DNA of 64,000 nucleotides, taken from assembly GCF_009646335.1 (NCBI RefSeq), contig NZ_WJBU01000007.1, forward strand, positions 1 through 64,000. The letters run 5' to 3'. Positions 43,351-52,708 of this stretch are shown one piece after another (the first letter of the stretch is position 1; the number at the start of each line of letters is the position of its first letter). A program made the translations under genes and the position numbers. The notes under the pieces are model-generated. The model was not told where the DNA came from and did no database searches. It was given only the letters and a program-made list of their open reading frames with translations. This DNA comes from Caenimonas koreensis DSM 17982 (GTDB lineage: Bacteria > Pseudomonadota > Gammaproteobacteria > Burkholderiales > Burkholderiaceae_C).

Positions 43351-44127
43351 TCAGCGCCCCGCCCACGCCGGCGGGCGCTTTTGCGTGAAGGCACTCACGC
43401 CCTCACGAAAATCGTCACTGCCATACGTGCGCGCAATGATGTCGTCCACATCGGGCAAGTTGGCGAGCAGCAGCCGCTGTAGCGCGAGCTTGGTCGAGGC
43501 CTGCGTCACAGGCGCAAGAGCGGCAACTTGCGCGCACAGCGCCTGCGCCGCCGCGTCAATAGCGTCAGCCTCCACCACCTGCGCCAGATAGCCGCACGCC
43601 CTCGCCTCATGCGCCGCGATGATTTCTGCGGCGATGAGCATGCGCTGCACGCGCGGCCTGCCAAATGCAGCAACGAGCCGCGTGAGGTTGGTGGCCGACA
43701 GGCAATTGCCCAGCGTCTTCGCAATCGGCACGCCAAAGCGCGAAGTCGGCGTTGCGATGCGGATGTCGCACGCGGTTGCAATCACCAGCCCGCCGCCAAC
43801 GCACCAGCCTTCGACAACCGCCACCGTGGGAATGGGCAGTGCCTCCAGCGGCGCAATGCATTCGTCGATGCGCGTCTCGTAAGCAACACCATCCGCGCCC
43901 GAGGTGAATGCCTTGAACTGCTCGATGTCCGTGCCGGCGACGAATGCTTCGTGCCCCGCGCCGCGCAGCATGGCGACGCGAACTGACTTGTTCTCGCGCA
44001 GCTGCTTGCAGATATCGATCAAGCCCTCGTACATCGCCCACGTCATGGCGTTGCGCGCTGCGGGGCGGTCGAACGTGACCGTCGCGACCGCGCCGTTGAT
44101 CTCCAGGCGAACCGTTCCATCATTCAT
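43351..44127 (-). CDS. Enoyl-CoA hydratase/isomerase family protein
   Basis: A 258-residue crotonase-fold protein: VTFDRPAARNAMTW at the start, AFVAGTDIEQFKAF (oxyanion loop 1) and VEGWCVGGGLVIATACDIRIA (oxyanion loop 2). At the usual catalytic Glu positions it has FGVPIAKTLGNCLSATN, so hydratase activity is uncertain and another crotonase reaction such as lyase or hydrolase is possible. It overlaps the CoA-transferase gene by 4 bases (ATGA). Last gene of the minus-strand operon. Confidence 0.88.
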   Translation of the reverse strand: MNDGTVRLEINGAVATVTFDRPAARNAMTWAMYEGLIDICKQLRENKSVRVAMLRGAGHEAFVAGTDIEQFKAFTSGADGVAYETRIDECIAPLEALPIPTVAVVEGWCVGGGLVIATACDIRIATPTSRFGVPIAKTLGNCLSATNLTRLVAAFGRPRVQRMLIAAEIIAAHEARACGYLAQVVEADAIDAAAQALCAQVAALAPVTQASTKLALQRLLLANLPDVDDIIARTYGSDDFREGVSAFTQKRPPAWAGR

Positions 44128-45323
44128 ACCGCGAATGCTCCCTGCTGCTCCAGCTCGGCTTGCTGCGCGGCATTGAGCCCGAGCTGCGACAAAATTTCTG
44201 CGCGATGCTCACCGAGCAAGGGCGGATGCCTGCGCACTTGCGCGGGCGTGCCACCGAGCTTCACCGGGAAGCCGATGTTGGGCACTTTGCCTTCGATGGG
44301 ATGGTCGATCTCCATGCGCATCTGGCGCGCCTTGCCATGCTCGCTCTCGAATGCTTCGGGGTACGTGAGGATCGGCCCTGCAGGTATGCCTGCTGCGAGC
44401 AGCGTATCGACCCAGTAGTCCTTGGGCTGCAGCACAAAGGTTTTCTCCAGCTCCACTTCCAGCTCCGCGCGATGCTGCAGGCGCAGCGAAATCGTCGTGA
44501 ACCGTTCATCGGCCAGCAGGTCGAGCCGGCCGATCACATTGCACAGCAACTGCCACAGCTTCTGGTTGTTCGCGCCCATCACAAAGTACCCGTCGGACGA
44601 ACGCATCGCCTGGTATGGCGCTGTCATCTTGTTCGACGTGCCCAGCGGCTGCGGCGGTTTGCCGGTGCCCCACCAGTCGCACGTGTCCCAGATCGAAAAC
44701 GCAATCGCCGAATCGAACAGCGATGCATCCACATACTGCCCTTGCCCCGAGCCTTTCGCGCCGATGTAGGCAGCGAGCGTGGCGTACACAGCGAAGAGCG
44801 CGCAGCCGATGTCGGCCACGGGCACGCCCGCTTTCACGGGCGGGCCACCCGGATAGCCCGTCACGCTCATCACGCCTGACATCGCTTGCGCCATCAAGTC
44901 GAAACCGGGCCGGTCGGCCCACGGCCCCGTCTGGCCGAAGCCGGAGATGCTCGTGTACACCAGCTTCGGGTTGATGGCCTTCAGGTCGTCGTAGCCCAAG
45001 CCCAGGCGCTTCATGGCGCCGGGGCGGTAGTTCTCGATCAGGATGTCGGCGTCGCGTGCAAGTTGCACGAGTACGTCGCGCCCGGCCTTGGACTTCAGGT
45101 TGAGCGCGATGCTGCGCTTGTTGCGGTTCATGTTGAGGAACCCCATGCTGTCGGGGCCCTTCATCTTGAACCCCATCGAGCCGCGCGTCTGGTCGCCACC
45201 GCCGGGTGGCTCAACCTTGATCACGTCGGCACCGAGGTCGCCAAGCAGCATGCACGCATACGGGCCTGCCATGACCTGGCAGACGTCAAGCACTTTGACG
45301 CCCTGCAGCGGAAGAGGTCGCAT
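44124..45323 (-). CDS. CaiB/BaiF family III CoA-transferase
   Basis: A 399-residue family III CoA-transferase. [27 protein letters not shown] and the catalytic Asp in VADIGCALFAVYA are diagnostic, as is NRNKRSIALNLKS. ATG 45323 shares one base with the stop of the receptor gene (TGATG). It transfers CoA to an unknown, probably dicarboxylic, acid that would enter through the neighbouring Bug receptor, with the crotonase-fold enzyme acting next. Confidence 0.9.
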   Translation of the reverse strand: MRPLPLQGVKVLDVCQVMAGPYACMLLGDLGADVIKVEPPGGGDQTRGSMGFKMKGPDSMGFLNMNRNKRSIALNLKSKAGRDVLVQLARDADILIENYRPGAMKRLGLGYDDLKAINPKLVYTSISGFGQTGPWADRPGFDLMAQAMSGVMSVTGYPGGPPVKAGVPVADIGCALFAVYATLAAYIGAKGSGQGQYVDASLFDSAIAFSIWDTCDWWGTGKPPQPLGTSNKMTAPYQAMRSSDGYFVMGANNQKLWQLLCNVIGRLDLLADERFTTISLRLQHRAELEVELEKTFVLQPKDYWVDTLLAAGIPAGPILTYPEAFESEHGKARQMRMEIDHPIEGKVPNIGFPVKLGGTPAQVRRHPPLLGEHRAEILSQLGLNAAQQAELEQQGAFAV

Positions 45324-46297
45324 CAGCCCTCGCCTTTCACGCCGCCGTCTTTGATGATCTTGGCCCACTTGATTTGCTCAGCGTGCATGAACTCGCCGAA
45401 CTTCTCGGGCGAGCCGCCGCCGTCTTGCGCGCCAGAGGCATTCAGCTTCTCGACCACGTCGGGCATCAGCATGACCTTGTTCGCGTCTTCATTCATTCGC
45501 TTGGCCATGGCGGCAGGCATCTTCGCGGGGCCGGCCAGGCCATACCAGGTGGTGGCCTCAAAGCCGGGGAAGCCCGACTCGGCCATCGTCGGCACGTTGG
45601 CGTAAGCCGGCACGCGCTGCAAGCGCGTCTGCGCGAGCGCGATCGCCTTGCCGCTCTTCACGTGCGGCGTGGCAGCCGTCATCGTGTCGAAGCTGTATTG
45701 GATGGTGCCGCCTATCAGGTCGGTGAGCATCGGGCCCGAGCCCTTGTACGGCACATGGATTGCCTTCACCTTCGCGGCGAGCATGAACATCTCCAGCGCC
45801 AGGTGCTGCGCGCTGCCCGTGCCCGCAGAGCCGAAGCTGATCTTGCCCGGGTTGGCGCGGCACAGCTCGACGAGCGCGGCCACCGTCTTGGCGGGTTGGC
45901 TCTCGTTGCAGATCAGCAGGTTGGGCGTCACGCCCACGAGCACGATGGGTTGGAAGTCCTTCGCAGGGTCGTAGTTGACCTTCTGCAGGCCGGGCGTGAT
46001 GGCCTGGCTGTTGATGTGCGCCATGAGCAGTGTGTTGCCGTCGCCGGGCTGCTTGGCCACGTAGTCGGCAGCGATGGTGCCGGAGGCGCCTGCCTTGTTC
46101 TCGACGATGACTTGCGTCTTCCACATCTCACCCAGCTTCTGGCCGATGACGCGCGCGAGGATGTCGGTGCCGCCGCCCGGCGCAAAGCCGACGATGATAC
46201 GGATGGGGCCGTTGGGCAGCGTCTGTGCGCGCAACATCGGCGCTGCGAGTGTGGCGGCGCCGGCGGCCGTGGCGGTGACGAAGGTTCTGCGTTTCAT
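45323..46297 (-). CDS. Bug-family tripartite tricarboxylate receptor (orphan)
   Basis: A 324-residue periplasmic binding protein. The signal starts MKRRTFVTATAAGAATLAAP, cleaved near LRAQ. IRIIVGFAPGGGTDILARVIG, YDPAKDFQPI and GSAGTGSAQHLALE are family motifs. No tctA/tctB lies nearby, so it must share membrane subunits encoded elsewhere, or act as a sensor. It is 26 bases after the aminotransferase gene, in the same operon. Confidence 0.92.
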   Translation of the reverse strand: MKRRTFVTATAAGAATLAAPMLRAQTLPNGPIRIIVGFAPGGGTDILARVIGQKLGEMWKTQVIVENKAGASGTIAADYVAKQPGDGNTLLMAHINSQAITPGLQKVNYDPAKDFQPIVLVGVTPNLLICNESQPAKTVAALVELCRANPGKISFGSAGTGSAQHLALEMFMLAAKVKAIHVPYKGSGPMLTDLIGGTIQYSFDTMTAATPHVKSGKAIALAQTRLQRVPAYANVPTMAESGFPGFEATTWYGLAGPAKMPAAMAKRMNEDANKVMLMPDVVEKLNASGAQDGGGSPEKFGEFMHAEQIKWAKIIKDGGVKGEG

Positions 46298-46323
46298 GTT
46301 TTGTCTCCTGGATATGAAGTGAC

Positions 46324-47553
46324 TCAGGCCGCCTTTTGCAGCAGTTGTGGCGCGGGATGCGAAGCGAAAAAGTCCATGGCAGCGGCAACGCCCGAGGCCG
46401 CGAGCTTCACGCCCGAGAGCTTCAGGCCCATCTCGCAGCCTGAGAGCGCGGCCATCAGCGTGAGGTCGTTGCAGTCGCCCAGGTGGCCGATGCGGAACAT
46501 CTTGCCCTTCGCCTTGCCCAGGCCGGTGCCCAGCGAGCAGTCAAAGCGCTCGTAGATCACGCGGCGCACGGCGTCGGCGTCGATGCCCTCGGGCATCATC
46601 ACGCCGGTCAACACGGGCGAGTAAACCGTGGGGTCGGCGCATTGAATGTCCAGGCCCCATGCGCGCACCGCGGCTCGCACACCTTCGCCCCAGCGCTGGT
46701 GCCGCGCGAACACCGCTGGCAGGCCGCCGTGCTCGGGCGCCAGCAACATGTCGCACGCTTCGGCCAGACCGTACAACAGGTTCGTGCTCGGCGTGTAGGG
46801 CCAGTAGCCGCCCTTGTTCATCTCGATGATTTCGTCCCACGCCCAGAAGGCCTTGGGCATCTTGGCTGTCTTGCTCGCTTCAATGGCTTTGGGCGACACC
46901 GCGTTGAAGCTGATGCCCGGCGGCAGCATCAGGCCCTTTTGCGAGCCGCTGATGGTCACGTCAACACCCCACTCGTCGTGGCGGTAGTCGGCGCTGGCCA
47001 GGCCCGAGATGCTGTCCACCATCAGCAGCGCGGGGTGCTTTGCCGCATCGATGGCTCTGCGAACGGCCAGGATGTTGCTGGTGACGCCGGTGGACGTTTC
47101 GTTATGCACGACGCACACAGCCTTGATCGCATGCTGCGTGTCGGCCTTCAAACGCTCTTCGATCATGTGCGCCTGCACGCCGCGCCGCCAACCCTCCATG
47201 CCCGGCAGGCCGAGAAACTCTGTCTTCAAACCCAGGCGCGTCGCCATCTTCTGCCACAGGCTGGCGAAGTGGCCCGTCTCGTACATCAGCACGTGATCGC
47301 CGGGGCTGGTGACGTTGGTCAATGCAGCTTCCCATGCGCCTGTGCCTGATGCGGGGTAGATGATCACCGGATGCTTGGTCTGGAAGATCTGCGCGATGCC
47401 TTTCAACACCCGCACGCCCAGCGCGCCGAACTCCGGCCCGCGATGGTCAATCGTCGGATAGCTCATCGCGCGCAGGATGCGATCGGGCACGGGCGACGGC
47501 CCCGGGATCTGCAGGAAGTGGCGGCCGGTGGGATGAAAGTCGAGCGTGGGCAT
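46324..47553 (-). CDS. Serine-glyoxylate aminotransferase-like class V enzyme
   Basis: A 409-residue PLP enzyme. FLQIPGPSPVPDRILRAM, HRGPEFG, YPASGTGAWEAALTN and the PLP lysine in SGSQKGLMLPPG match serine/alanine-glyoxylate aminotransferases. It would convert glyoxylate to glycine using serine or another donor. ATG 47553 has CGAGG a few bases upstream; the longer frame to 47580 runs toward the operator. First gene of the minus-strand operon, divergent from gntR. Confidence 0.9.
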   Translation of the reverse strand: MPTLDFHPTGRHFLQIPGPSPVPDRILRAMSYPTIDHRGPEFGALGVRVLKGIAQIFQTKHPVIIYPASGTGAWEAALTNVTSPGDHVLMYETGHFASLWQKMATRLGLKTEFLGLPGMEGWRRGVQAHMIEERLKADTQHAIKAVCVVHNETSTGVTSNILAVRRAIDAAKHPALLMVDSISGLASADYRHDEWGVDVTISGSQKGLMLPPGISFNAVSPKAIEASKTAKMPKAFWAWDEIIEMNKGGYWPYTPSTNLLYGLAEACDMLLAPEHGGLPAVFARHQRWGEGVRAAVRAWGLDIQCADPTVYSPVLTGVMMPEGIDADAVRRVIYERFDCSLGTGLGKAKGKMFRIGHLGDCNDLTLMAALSGCEMGLKLSGVKLAASGVAAAMDFFASHPAPQLLQKAA

Positions 47554-47582
47554 GTGGGGCCTCGAGTCAGGATTCGGCAAAT

Positions 47583-47597
47583 TTTTGCATACAAAAT
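47583..47597. promoter_or_regulatory. GntR operator copy 1
   Basis: TTTTGCATACAAAAT, an imperfect palindrome around TGCATACA, lies 30 bases upstream of the aminotransferase start. An identical 15-mer is at 47648-47662, so both divergent promoters carry one copy. Confidence 0.8.
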
Positions 47598-47647
47598 CTG
47601 CTTGTCAATACGGGCTAAAGCGAAGACTGCGTCTTTACACCCCCATA

Positions 47648-47662
47648 TTTTGCATACAAAAT
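47648..47662. promoter_or_regulatory. GntR operator copy 2
   Basis: Second exact copy of TTTTGCATACAAAAT, ending 6 bases before the gntR ATG. This position would let the regulator block its own expression directly. Confidence 0.8.
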
Positions 47663-47668
47663 AGCGCC

Positions 47669-48364
47669 ATGACTGCCAAAGTGATTGCCATTCCGCGTGC
47701 CGCGCTGCACGACCACGTGGCACAGCGCCTGCGGCAGATGCTGGTGGAAAACCACATCGCACCCGGCGCCAAACTCAATGAACGCGAGCTCGCTGAAGTG
47801 CTGCAGGTGTCGCGCACGCCGCTGCGCGAAGCGATCAAGATGCTTGCCGCTGAGGGCCTGGTTGAGCTGCTTCCCAATCGCGGTGCGATCGCTGTCTCAC
47901 TCACCGAAGCCGATGTGGTGGACACCTTCGAAGTGATGGCGGGGCTGGAGGGCATGTCGGGCGCGCTTGCTGCCGAACGCATCACCGACGCCGAGCTCGA
48001 CGAGATCAAGGCGATGCACTTCGAGATGATGGCCGCGTACACGCGCAAGGATTTGTCGAACTACTACCGGCTCAATGCGCTGATCCACAACGCCATCGTT
48101 GCCGCCGCCAAGAACCCCGTGCTCACCGCCACCTACAACCAGGTCAATGCCCGCTTGCAGGCACTGCGCTTTCGCTCCAACCAGGACGGCGAGAAGTGGA
48201 AGGCGGCGATGAAGGAACACGAGCAAATGATTGAAGCCCTGTCGGCACGCGACGTGAAGGCGATGCGTGACGTGCTGTCATCACACTTGCAGAACAAGCG
48301 CGAAGTGGTGATCGAACAAATACGCCGCGGCATGGACTTGCACACAGCGCAGGGCCGGCGATGA
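47669..48364 (+). CDS. GntR family regulator (FCD subfamily)
   Basis: A 231-residue regulator. Winged HTH: LRQMLVENHIAPGAKLNERELAEVLQVSRTPLREAIKMLAAEGLVELLPNRG compacted in the first ~75 residues, shown here by its key RTPLREA motif; then an all-helical FCD ligand domain with metal-binding residues in NALIHNAIV and the C-terminal HLQNKREV. ATG 47669 is used, since upstream codons run through the operator. It probably controls both its own operon and the divergent aminotransferase operon in response to an organic acid. Confidence 0.9.
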   Translation: MTAKVIAIPRAALHDHVAQRLRQMLVENHIAPGAKLNERELAEVLQVSRTPLREAIKMLAAEGLVELLPNRGAIAVSLTEADVVDTFEVMAGLEGMSGALAAERITDAELDEIKAMHFEMMAAYTRKDLSNYYRLNALIHNAIVAAAKNPVLTATYNQVNARLQALRFRSNQDGEKWKAAMKEHEQMIEALSARDVKAMRDVLSSHLQNKREVVIEQIRRGMDLHTAQGRR

Positions 48365-51300
48365 ACGCGCCGCTGCCCATGAAGGTCGCGAGTGAAGTGA
48401 AGCAGGCGGCCGGCCAGGCCTACGAAGCGGTTTCGCGAGCCAGCAATGAAGTGGCCGGGCGGCTGGCGCAGCAGCTCGCGTCGAACACGACGGGCGAGGT
48501 GCTCTTCTCGCGTGCCGACAGGGGTCGTTACGCTACGGACGCGTCGATCTACCAGGTCGTGCCAACAGGCGTGTTCATTCCGCGCACGACGGGCGACGTG
48601 AAGCTGGCGCTCGACATCTGCCGCGACTTGAAAGTGCCCATCGTCGCGCGTGGCGGTGGCACGAGCCAGTGCGGGCAGACGGTGGGCGCGGGCCTGGTCA
48701 TCGACCACTCCAAACACGTGCGCAACATCCTGCACGTGGATGCGGCGAACCGCACGGCGCAGGTGGAGCCGGGCATCGTGCTCGACCACTTGAATGCCGC
48801 CCTCAAGAAGCTGGGGCTCTGGTATCCGGTGGATGTGTCCACGAGCGCGCAGGCCACGCTGGGCGGCATGGCGGGCAACAACTCGTGCGGCAGCCGCAGC
48901 ATTGCCTACGGCAACATGGTGCACAACGTGCTGGGCATCGAAGCCTGGTCCGCCGACGGCCAGTTGCTGGACTTCGGCCGTTTCGAGCACAGCACCGGGC
49001 CTGCCCGCGCCATTGGCGAGCGCGTGCAGGCCATGGCGGCACTGCTCGCACCGGAGATCGATTCGCGCTGGCCCAAGGTGCTGCGCCGCGTTGCGGGCTA
49101 CAACCTCGACATTTTCCGCAACCAGAATGAAAAGCCGTACACCGCCGATGGATCGGTCAACCTTGCGCACCTGCTGGTGGGCAGCGAAGGCACGCTGGCG
49201 CTGACGAAATCGCTCACGCTGCAGCTCGCACCCTTGCCCACGCACAAGGTGCTGGGCGTGGTGAACTTCCCGACGTTCTACAAGGCGATGGACAGCGCGC
49301 AGCACATCGTGAAGATGGGCGGCCCATCGCTCACCGCCGTGGAGCTGGTTGATCGCACGATGATCGACTTGTCGCTGCAAAACCCCGCCTTTGCGCCCAT
49401 CGTGCGCGGCGCGGTGATCGGCCAGCCTGACGCCGTCTTGCTCGTCGAATTTTCTGGCGATGACAAGCCAGCGCTGGTGCGCAAGGTCGATGAACTGGTG
49501 GAGCTGATGGGCGAGCTGGGCCTGCCCGGCTCGGTGGTGCGCATGGTCGATGCCGAGCCGCAGCGCAAGCTGTGGGACGTGCGCAAGGCGGGCCTGAACA
49601 TCATGATGAGCCTCAAGGGCGACGGCAAGCCGGTGAGCTTTATCGAAGACTGCGCCGTGCCGCTCGAACACCTGGCCGAATACACCGACGCGCTCACGCA
49701 GGTGTTTCGCAAACATGGCAGCAAGGGCACGTGGTATGCGCATGCGTCAGTCGGCACGCTGCATGTGCGGCCGATCCTGGACATGCGGACAGACGGCGCG
49801 CCCAAGATGCGCGCCATTGCCGAAGAAGCGTCTGCCCTCGTGCGCAAGTACAAAGGCGCTTACAGCGGCGAGCATGGCGACGGCTTGTGCCGCGGCGAGT
49901 GGATCGAGTGGCAGTTCGGCCCCAAGATCAACGAGGCCTTCGCGCAGATCAAGCAGTTGTTCGACCCGCAGCAGCTGTTTGCGCCCAACCGCATCATCAA
50001 CCCGCCACGCATGGACGACACGCGGCTGATGCGCTTTCCACCGCGCTACAAAGTCATCCCGCTCAAGACGGCGCTGGACTGGCAACCGTGGGACGTGCAG
50101 AACGACCCGGCGACCGAACGCACATCCGCGCCCGGCACCGGCGGCGACCCGGCACACGGCTTCGCCAAGGCGGTGGAGATGTGCAACAACAACGGCCACT
50201 GCCGCAAGTTCGACGCCGGCACGATGTGCCCGAGCTACCGCGTCACGCGCGATGAGCAGCACCTCACGCGCGGGCGGGCCAACACACTGCGGCTCGCGCT
50301 GTCGGGCCAGCTCGGCAGCGACGGCCTTGCGAGCGAAGAAGTCGCGCAGGCGATGGACTTGTGCGTGAGCTGCAAGGGCTGCAAGCGCGACTGCCCGACG
50401 GGTGTGGACATGGCAAAGATGAAGATCGAATTTCTTCATCACTACAAGGCCAAACACGGCTACACGTTGAAAGACCGCCTGATCGCCAGGCTGCCCGATT
50501 ACGCCGCGCATGCAAGCGGCTTCGCGTGGCTGTTGAACCTGCGCAATCGCGTGCCGTTGCTGGCATCGCTTGGCGAAAAACTGCTGGGCTTCAGTGCACG
50601 GCGCAGCTTGCCCGAGTGGCAGGGCACGCACTTCTTCAATACACCGCACAAGACTGCCACGCGCGACGAAGTGCTGGCGGCCGCCAAGCCCGTGGTGCTG
50701 TTTGTCGATACGTTCAATGGCTTCTTCGAATCCGCCAATGCACAAGCGGCGTTGAAGGTGTTGCAGGCAGCGGGCTACACCGTGCACATCGCGCAGAAGC
50801 TGCAGGCCGATGGCAAACACTTGTGCTGCGGCCGGACGTACCTGTCGAGCGGCATGGTCGATGAAGCACGCGCCAAAGCGCGAGAGGTTGTCGACTCGCT
50901 GTTGCCCTTTGCGCGCAAAGGCATCGCCGTCGTCGGCCTGGAGCCGTCGTGCCTGCTGACGCTGCGCGACGAGATGCTGTCCATAGGGCTGGGTACAGAC
51001 GCGCAGGCCGTTGCCGATGCTGCGTTGCTCTTCGAGGAGTTTCTGGCGCGCGAGGCCAAGGCGGGTCACCTGGAAGCGCTGAAGGCGAAGCTGCGGCCCC
51101 TCGACCGGCAAGTGCTCTTGCACGGCCACTGTCACCAGAAAGCATTCGCCGTCGTGTCCCCCATCATCGACGTGCTGCAGCTCGTGCCGGGCATGCAGTG
51201 CGAACTGGTCGAGTCGAGCTGCTGCGGCATGGCTGGCAGCTTCGGCTACGAGGCGAGCCATCACGATGTGTCGATGCAGATGGCTGAACTGAGCTTGCTG

Positions 51301-51426
51301 CCTGCCGTGCGCGCCAAGCCCGGTGCCATCGTCGTGGCCGACGGCACAAGCTGCCGCCACCAGATCCACGACGGCGCGCAGCGTGAAGCGATCCACGCTG
51401 CGGTGCTGCTTGCGGGGCAGCTGTAG
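48361..51426 (+). CDS. FAD- and Fe-S-containing 2-hydroxyacid dehydrogenase, YdiJ-like
   Basis: A 1021-residue GlcD-GlcF type fusion. The N-terminal half is an FAD_binding_4/FAD-oxidase C domain (VARGGGTSQCGQTVGAG; QATLGGMAGNNSCGSRS; HVRPILDMR, SGEHGDGLCRGEW). The C-terminal half has two Fe-S cysteine clusters (CNNNGHCRKFDAGTMCP and CVSCKGCKRDCP) and CCG motifs (HLCCGRTY, SSCCGMAGSFGYE). E. coli YdiJ, a D-2-hydroxyglutarate dehydrogenase, has the same size and layout; glycolate or D-lactate are alternatives. ATG overlaps the gntR stop (ATGA). Together with the glyoxylate aminotransferase it suggests hydroxyacid/glyoxylate turnover. Confidence 0.88.
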   Translation: MNAPLPMKVASEVKQAAGQAYEAVSRASNEVAGRLAQQLASNTTGEVLFSRADRGRYATDASIYQVVPTGVFIPRTTGDVKLALDICRDLKVPIVARGGGTSQCGQTVGAGLVIDHSKHVRNILHVDAANRTAQVEPGIVLDHLNAALKKLGLWYPVDVSTSAQATLGGMAGNNSCGSRSIAYGNMVHNVLGIEAWSADGQLLDFGRFEHSTGPARAIGERVQAMAALLAPEIDSRWPKVLRRVAGYNLDIFRNQNEKPYTADGSVNLAHLLVGSEGTLALTKSLTLQLAPLPTHKVLGVVNFPTFYKAMDSAQHIVKMGGPSLTAVELVDRTMIDLSLQNPAFAPIVRGAVIGQPDAVLLVEFSGDDKPALVRKVDELVELMGELGLPGSVVRMVDAEPQRKLWDVRKAGLNIMMSLKGDGKPVSFIEDCAVPLEHLAEYTDALTQVFRKHGSKGTWYAHASVGTLHVRPILDMRTDGAPKMRAIAEEASALVRKYKGAYSGEHGDGLCRGEWIEWQFGPKINEAFAQIKQLFDPQQLFAPNRIINPPRMDDTRLMRFPPRYKVIPLKTALDWQPWDVQNDPATERTSAPGTGGDPAHGFAKAVEMCNNNGHCRKFDAGTMCPSYRVTRDEQHLTRGRANTLRLALSGQLGSDGLASEEVAQAMDLCVSCKGCKRDCPTGVDMAKMKIEFLHHYKAKHGYTLKDRLIARLPDYAAHASGFAWLLNLRNRVPLLASLGEKLLGFSARRSLPEWQGTHFFNTPHKTATRDEVLAAAKPVVLFVDTFNGFFESANAQAALKVLQAAGYTVHIAQKLQADGKHLCCGRTYLSSGMVDEARAKAREVVDSLLPFARKGIAVVGLEPSCLLTLRDEMLSIGLGTDAQAVADAALLFEEFLAREAKAGHLEALKAKLRPLDRQVLLHGHCHQKAFAVVSPIIDVLQLVPGMQCELVESSCCGMAGSFGYEASHHDVSMQMAELSLLPAVRAKPGAIVVADGTSCRHQIHDGAQREAIHAAVLLAGQL

Positions 51427-51454
51427 CCAGCGCCTGGGAGCGGGTCACGGCACA

Positions 51455-51925
51455 ATGACACACATGGTTGTGCCCGTCGTCCGCTCCGCCCTCCCCTCCG
51501 ATGAAGCCGCGTGGCGGCGCCTCTGGGCCGGCTACTGTGAGTTCTACCAGGCGCGTGTTCCCGAGGCGGTCACCAACCGCACCTGGAAGCGCATCCTCGA
51601 CCCGGACTCGGCCATCCTGTGCATGGTGGCCGAGGTCGAAGGCCAGGTGTATGGCTTTGCGAACTGCGTCGTTCACGAGAACACCTGGGAGGCGCTGCCT
51701 GTTTGCTACCTTGAAGACCTGTTCGTGCTGCCGTCGGCGCGCGGCCATGGCGTAGGCCGTGCACTCATCGAGTGGCTGCGCAACGCGATGCGCGCCGAAG
51801 GCTGGTCGCGCCTGTACTGGATGACGCAGCAGGACAACGCGCAGGCGCGACGCCTCTACGATCACTTCACTGCCGCTGACGACTACGTGCGCTACGTCGT
51901 TCGCGACAAACCGCCAGTGGGCTGA
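51455..51925 (+). CDS. GNAT family N-acetyltransferase
   Basis: A 156-residue acetyltransferase. The acetyl-CoA loop is LEDLFVLPSARGHGVGRALIEWL (motif A, RGHGVG) and motif B is YWMTQQDNAQARRLYDHF. ATG 51455 or 51464 are possible; both follow GGGAG. Substrate unknown. Cytosolic. Confidence 0.88.
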   Translation: MTHMVVPVVRSALPSDEAAWRRLWAGYCEFYQARVPEAVTNRTWKRILDPDSAILCMVAEVEGQVYGFANCVVHENTWEALPVCYLEDLFVLPSARGHGVGRALIEWLRNAMRAEGWSRLYWMTQQDNAQARRLYDHFTAADDYVRYVVRDKPPVG

Positions 51926-51938
51926 GGAGCAACGCCCG

Positions 51939-52664
51939 ATGGCGCCCGGACTCGTCTTTGTCCTCGCGGTTCTCGCCTTCCTGGCGTTCACGCTCTGGCG
52001 CAAGCTGGTGGCCGCCCAGCGCGAGGCGTACATCCGCAACTTCGAATTTCCGATGGGCCTGTTCGAGCGCCTTCGCAAGCAGCGCCCCGAGCTCTCGCTC
52101 AAAGACTGCCAGCTGGTGGCGCATGCATTGCGGCAGTTCTTCCTGTCGCACCTCAAAAGCGGCAAGCAGTTCGTGTCGATGCCGTCGCAAGTCGCTGATG
52201 ACCTGTGGCACGAATTCATTCTGTACACACGCAACTACCAGCAGTTCTGCGACCGCGCCTTCGGCACTTTCATGCATCACACGCCTGCGGTGGCGCTGGG
52301 CAAGGCGCGCAACTCCAACATCGGCCTGCGCCGCTGCTTCTGGTTCACCTGCAAGGAAGAGAACATCAACCCGCGCAAGCCCATGCGCCTGCCGCTCCTG
52401 TTCGCCATTGATACCAAGCTCGGCATTGCCGATGGCTTTCGGTATGTGGCCGACTGCGACTCGGTGCGGCGCGCAGGCGAAGGAGCGGGCGGCACCGCCG
52501 GCGTGTATTGCGGTGGCGACTTCGGCAGCGCGAGCTTTGACGGCGGGACCGACGGCTTTGGTGACGTCGGCGGTGGTGGTGGCGGCGACGTTGGCGGGCC
52601 AAGCGGGGATGGCGGTGGCGGCGATGGTGGTTGCGGTGGTGGCGGCTGCGGCGGCGGCGAATGA
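51939..52664 (+). CDS. Glycine-rich-domain (GRDP/DUF1399-like) protein
   Basis: A 241-residue protein with one N-terminal membrane helix (residues ~2-20) and a soluble domain. The motif DDLWHEFILYTRNYQQFC (~85-103) resembles the D-x-x-WH-x-H/F-...-Y-x-x-FC signature of glycine-rich domain proteins. The last ~75 residues are very Gly-rich with Asp and end in a GCGGGGCGGGE tail with two Cys; such tails are often disordered or surface-interacting. Function unknown. Its start is 13 bases after the GNAT gene and its end is 44 bases before a kinase gene. Confidence 0.65.
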   Translation: MAPGLVFVLAVLAFLAFTLWRKLVAAQREAYIRNFEFPMGLFERLRKQRPELSLKDCQLVAHALRQFFLSHLKSGKQFVSMPSQVADDLWHEFILYTRNYQQFCDRAFGTFMHHTPAVALGKARNSNIGLRRCFWFTCKEENINPRKPMRLPLLFAIDTKLGIADGFRYVADCDSVRRAGEGAGGTAGVYCGGDFGSASFDGGTDGFGDVGGGGGGDVGGPSGDGGGGDGGCGGGGCGGGE

Positions 52665-52708
52665 CCCTGCGAATTGCCTTGCGCACCGAATCCAAGTAAC
52701 GTGCACGC

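Noticed and set aside
48133-49743. 536-codon minus-strand ORF opposite the YdiJ-like gene
   Set aside because: His/Arg-rich shadow of a conserved FAD enzyme.
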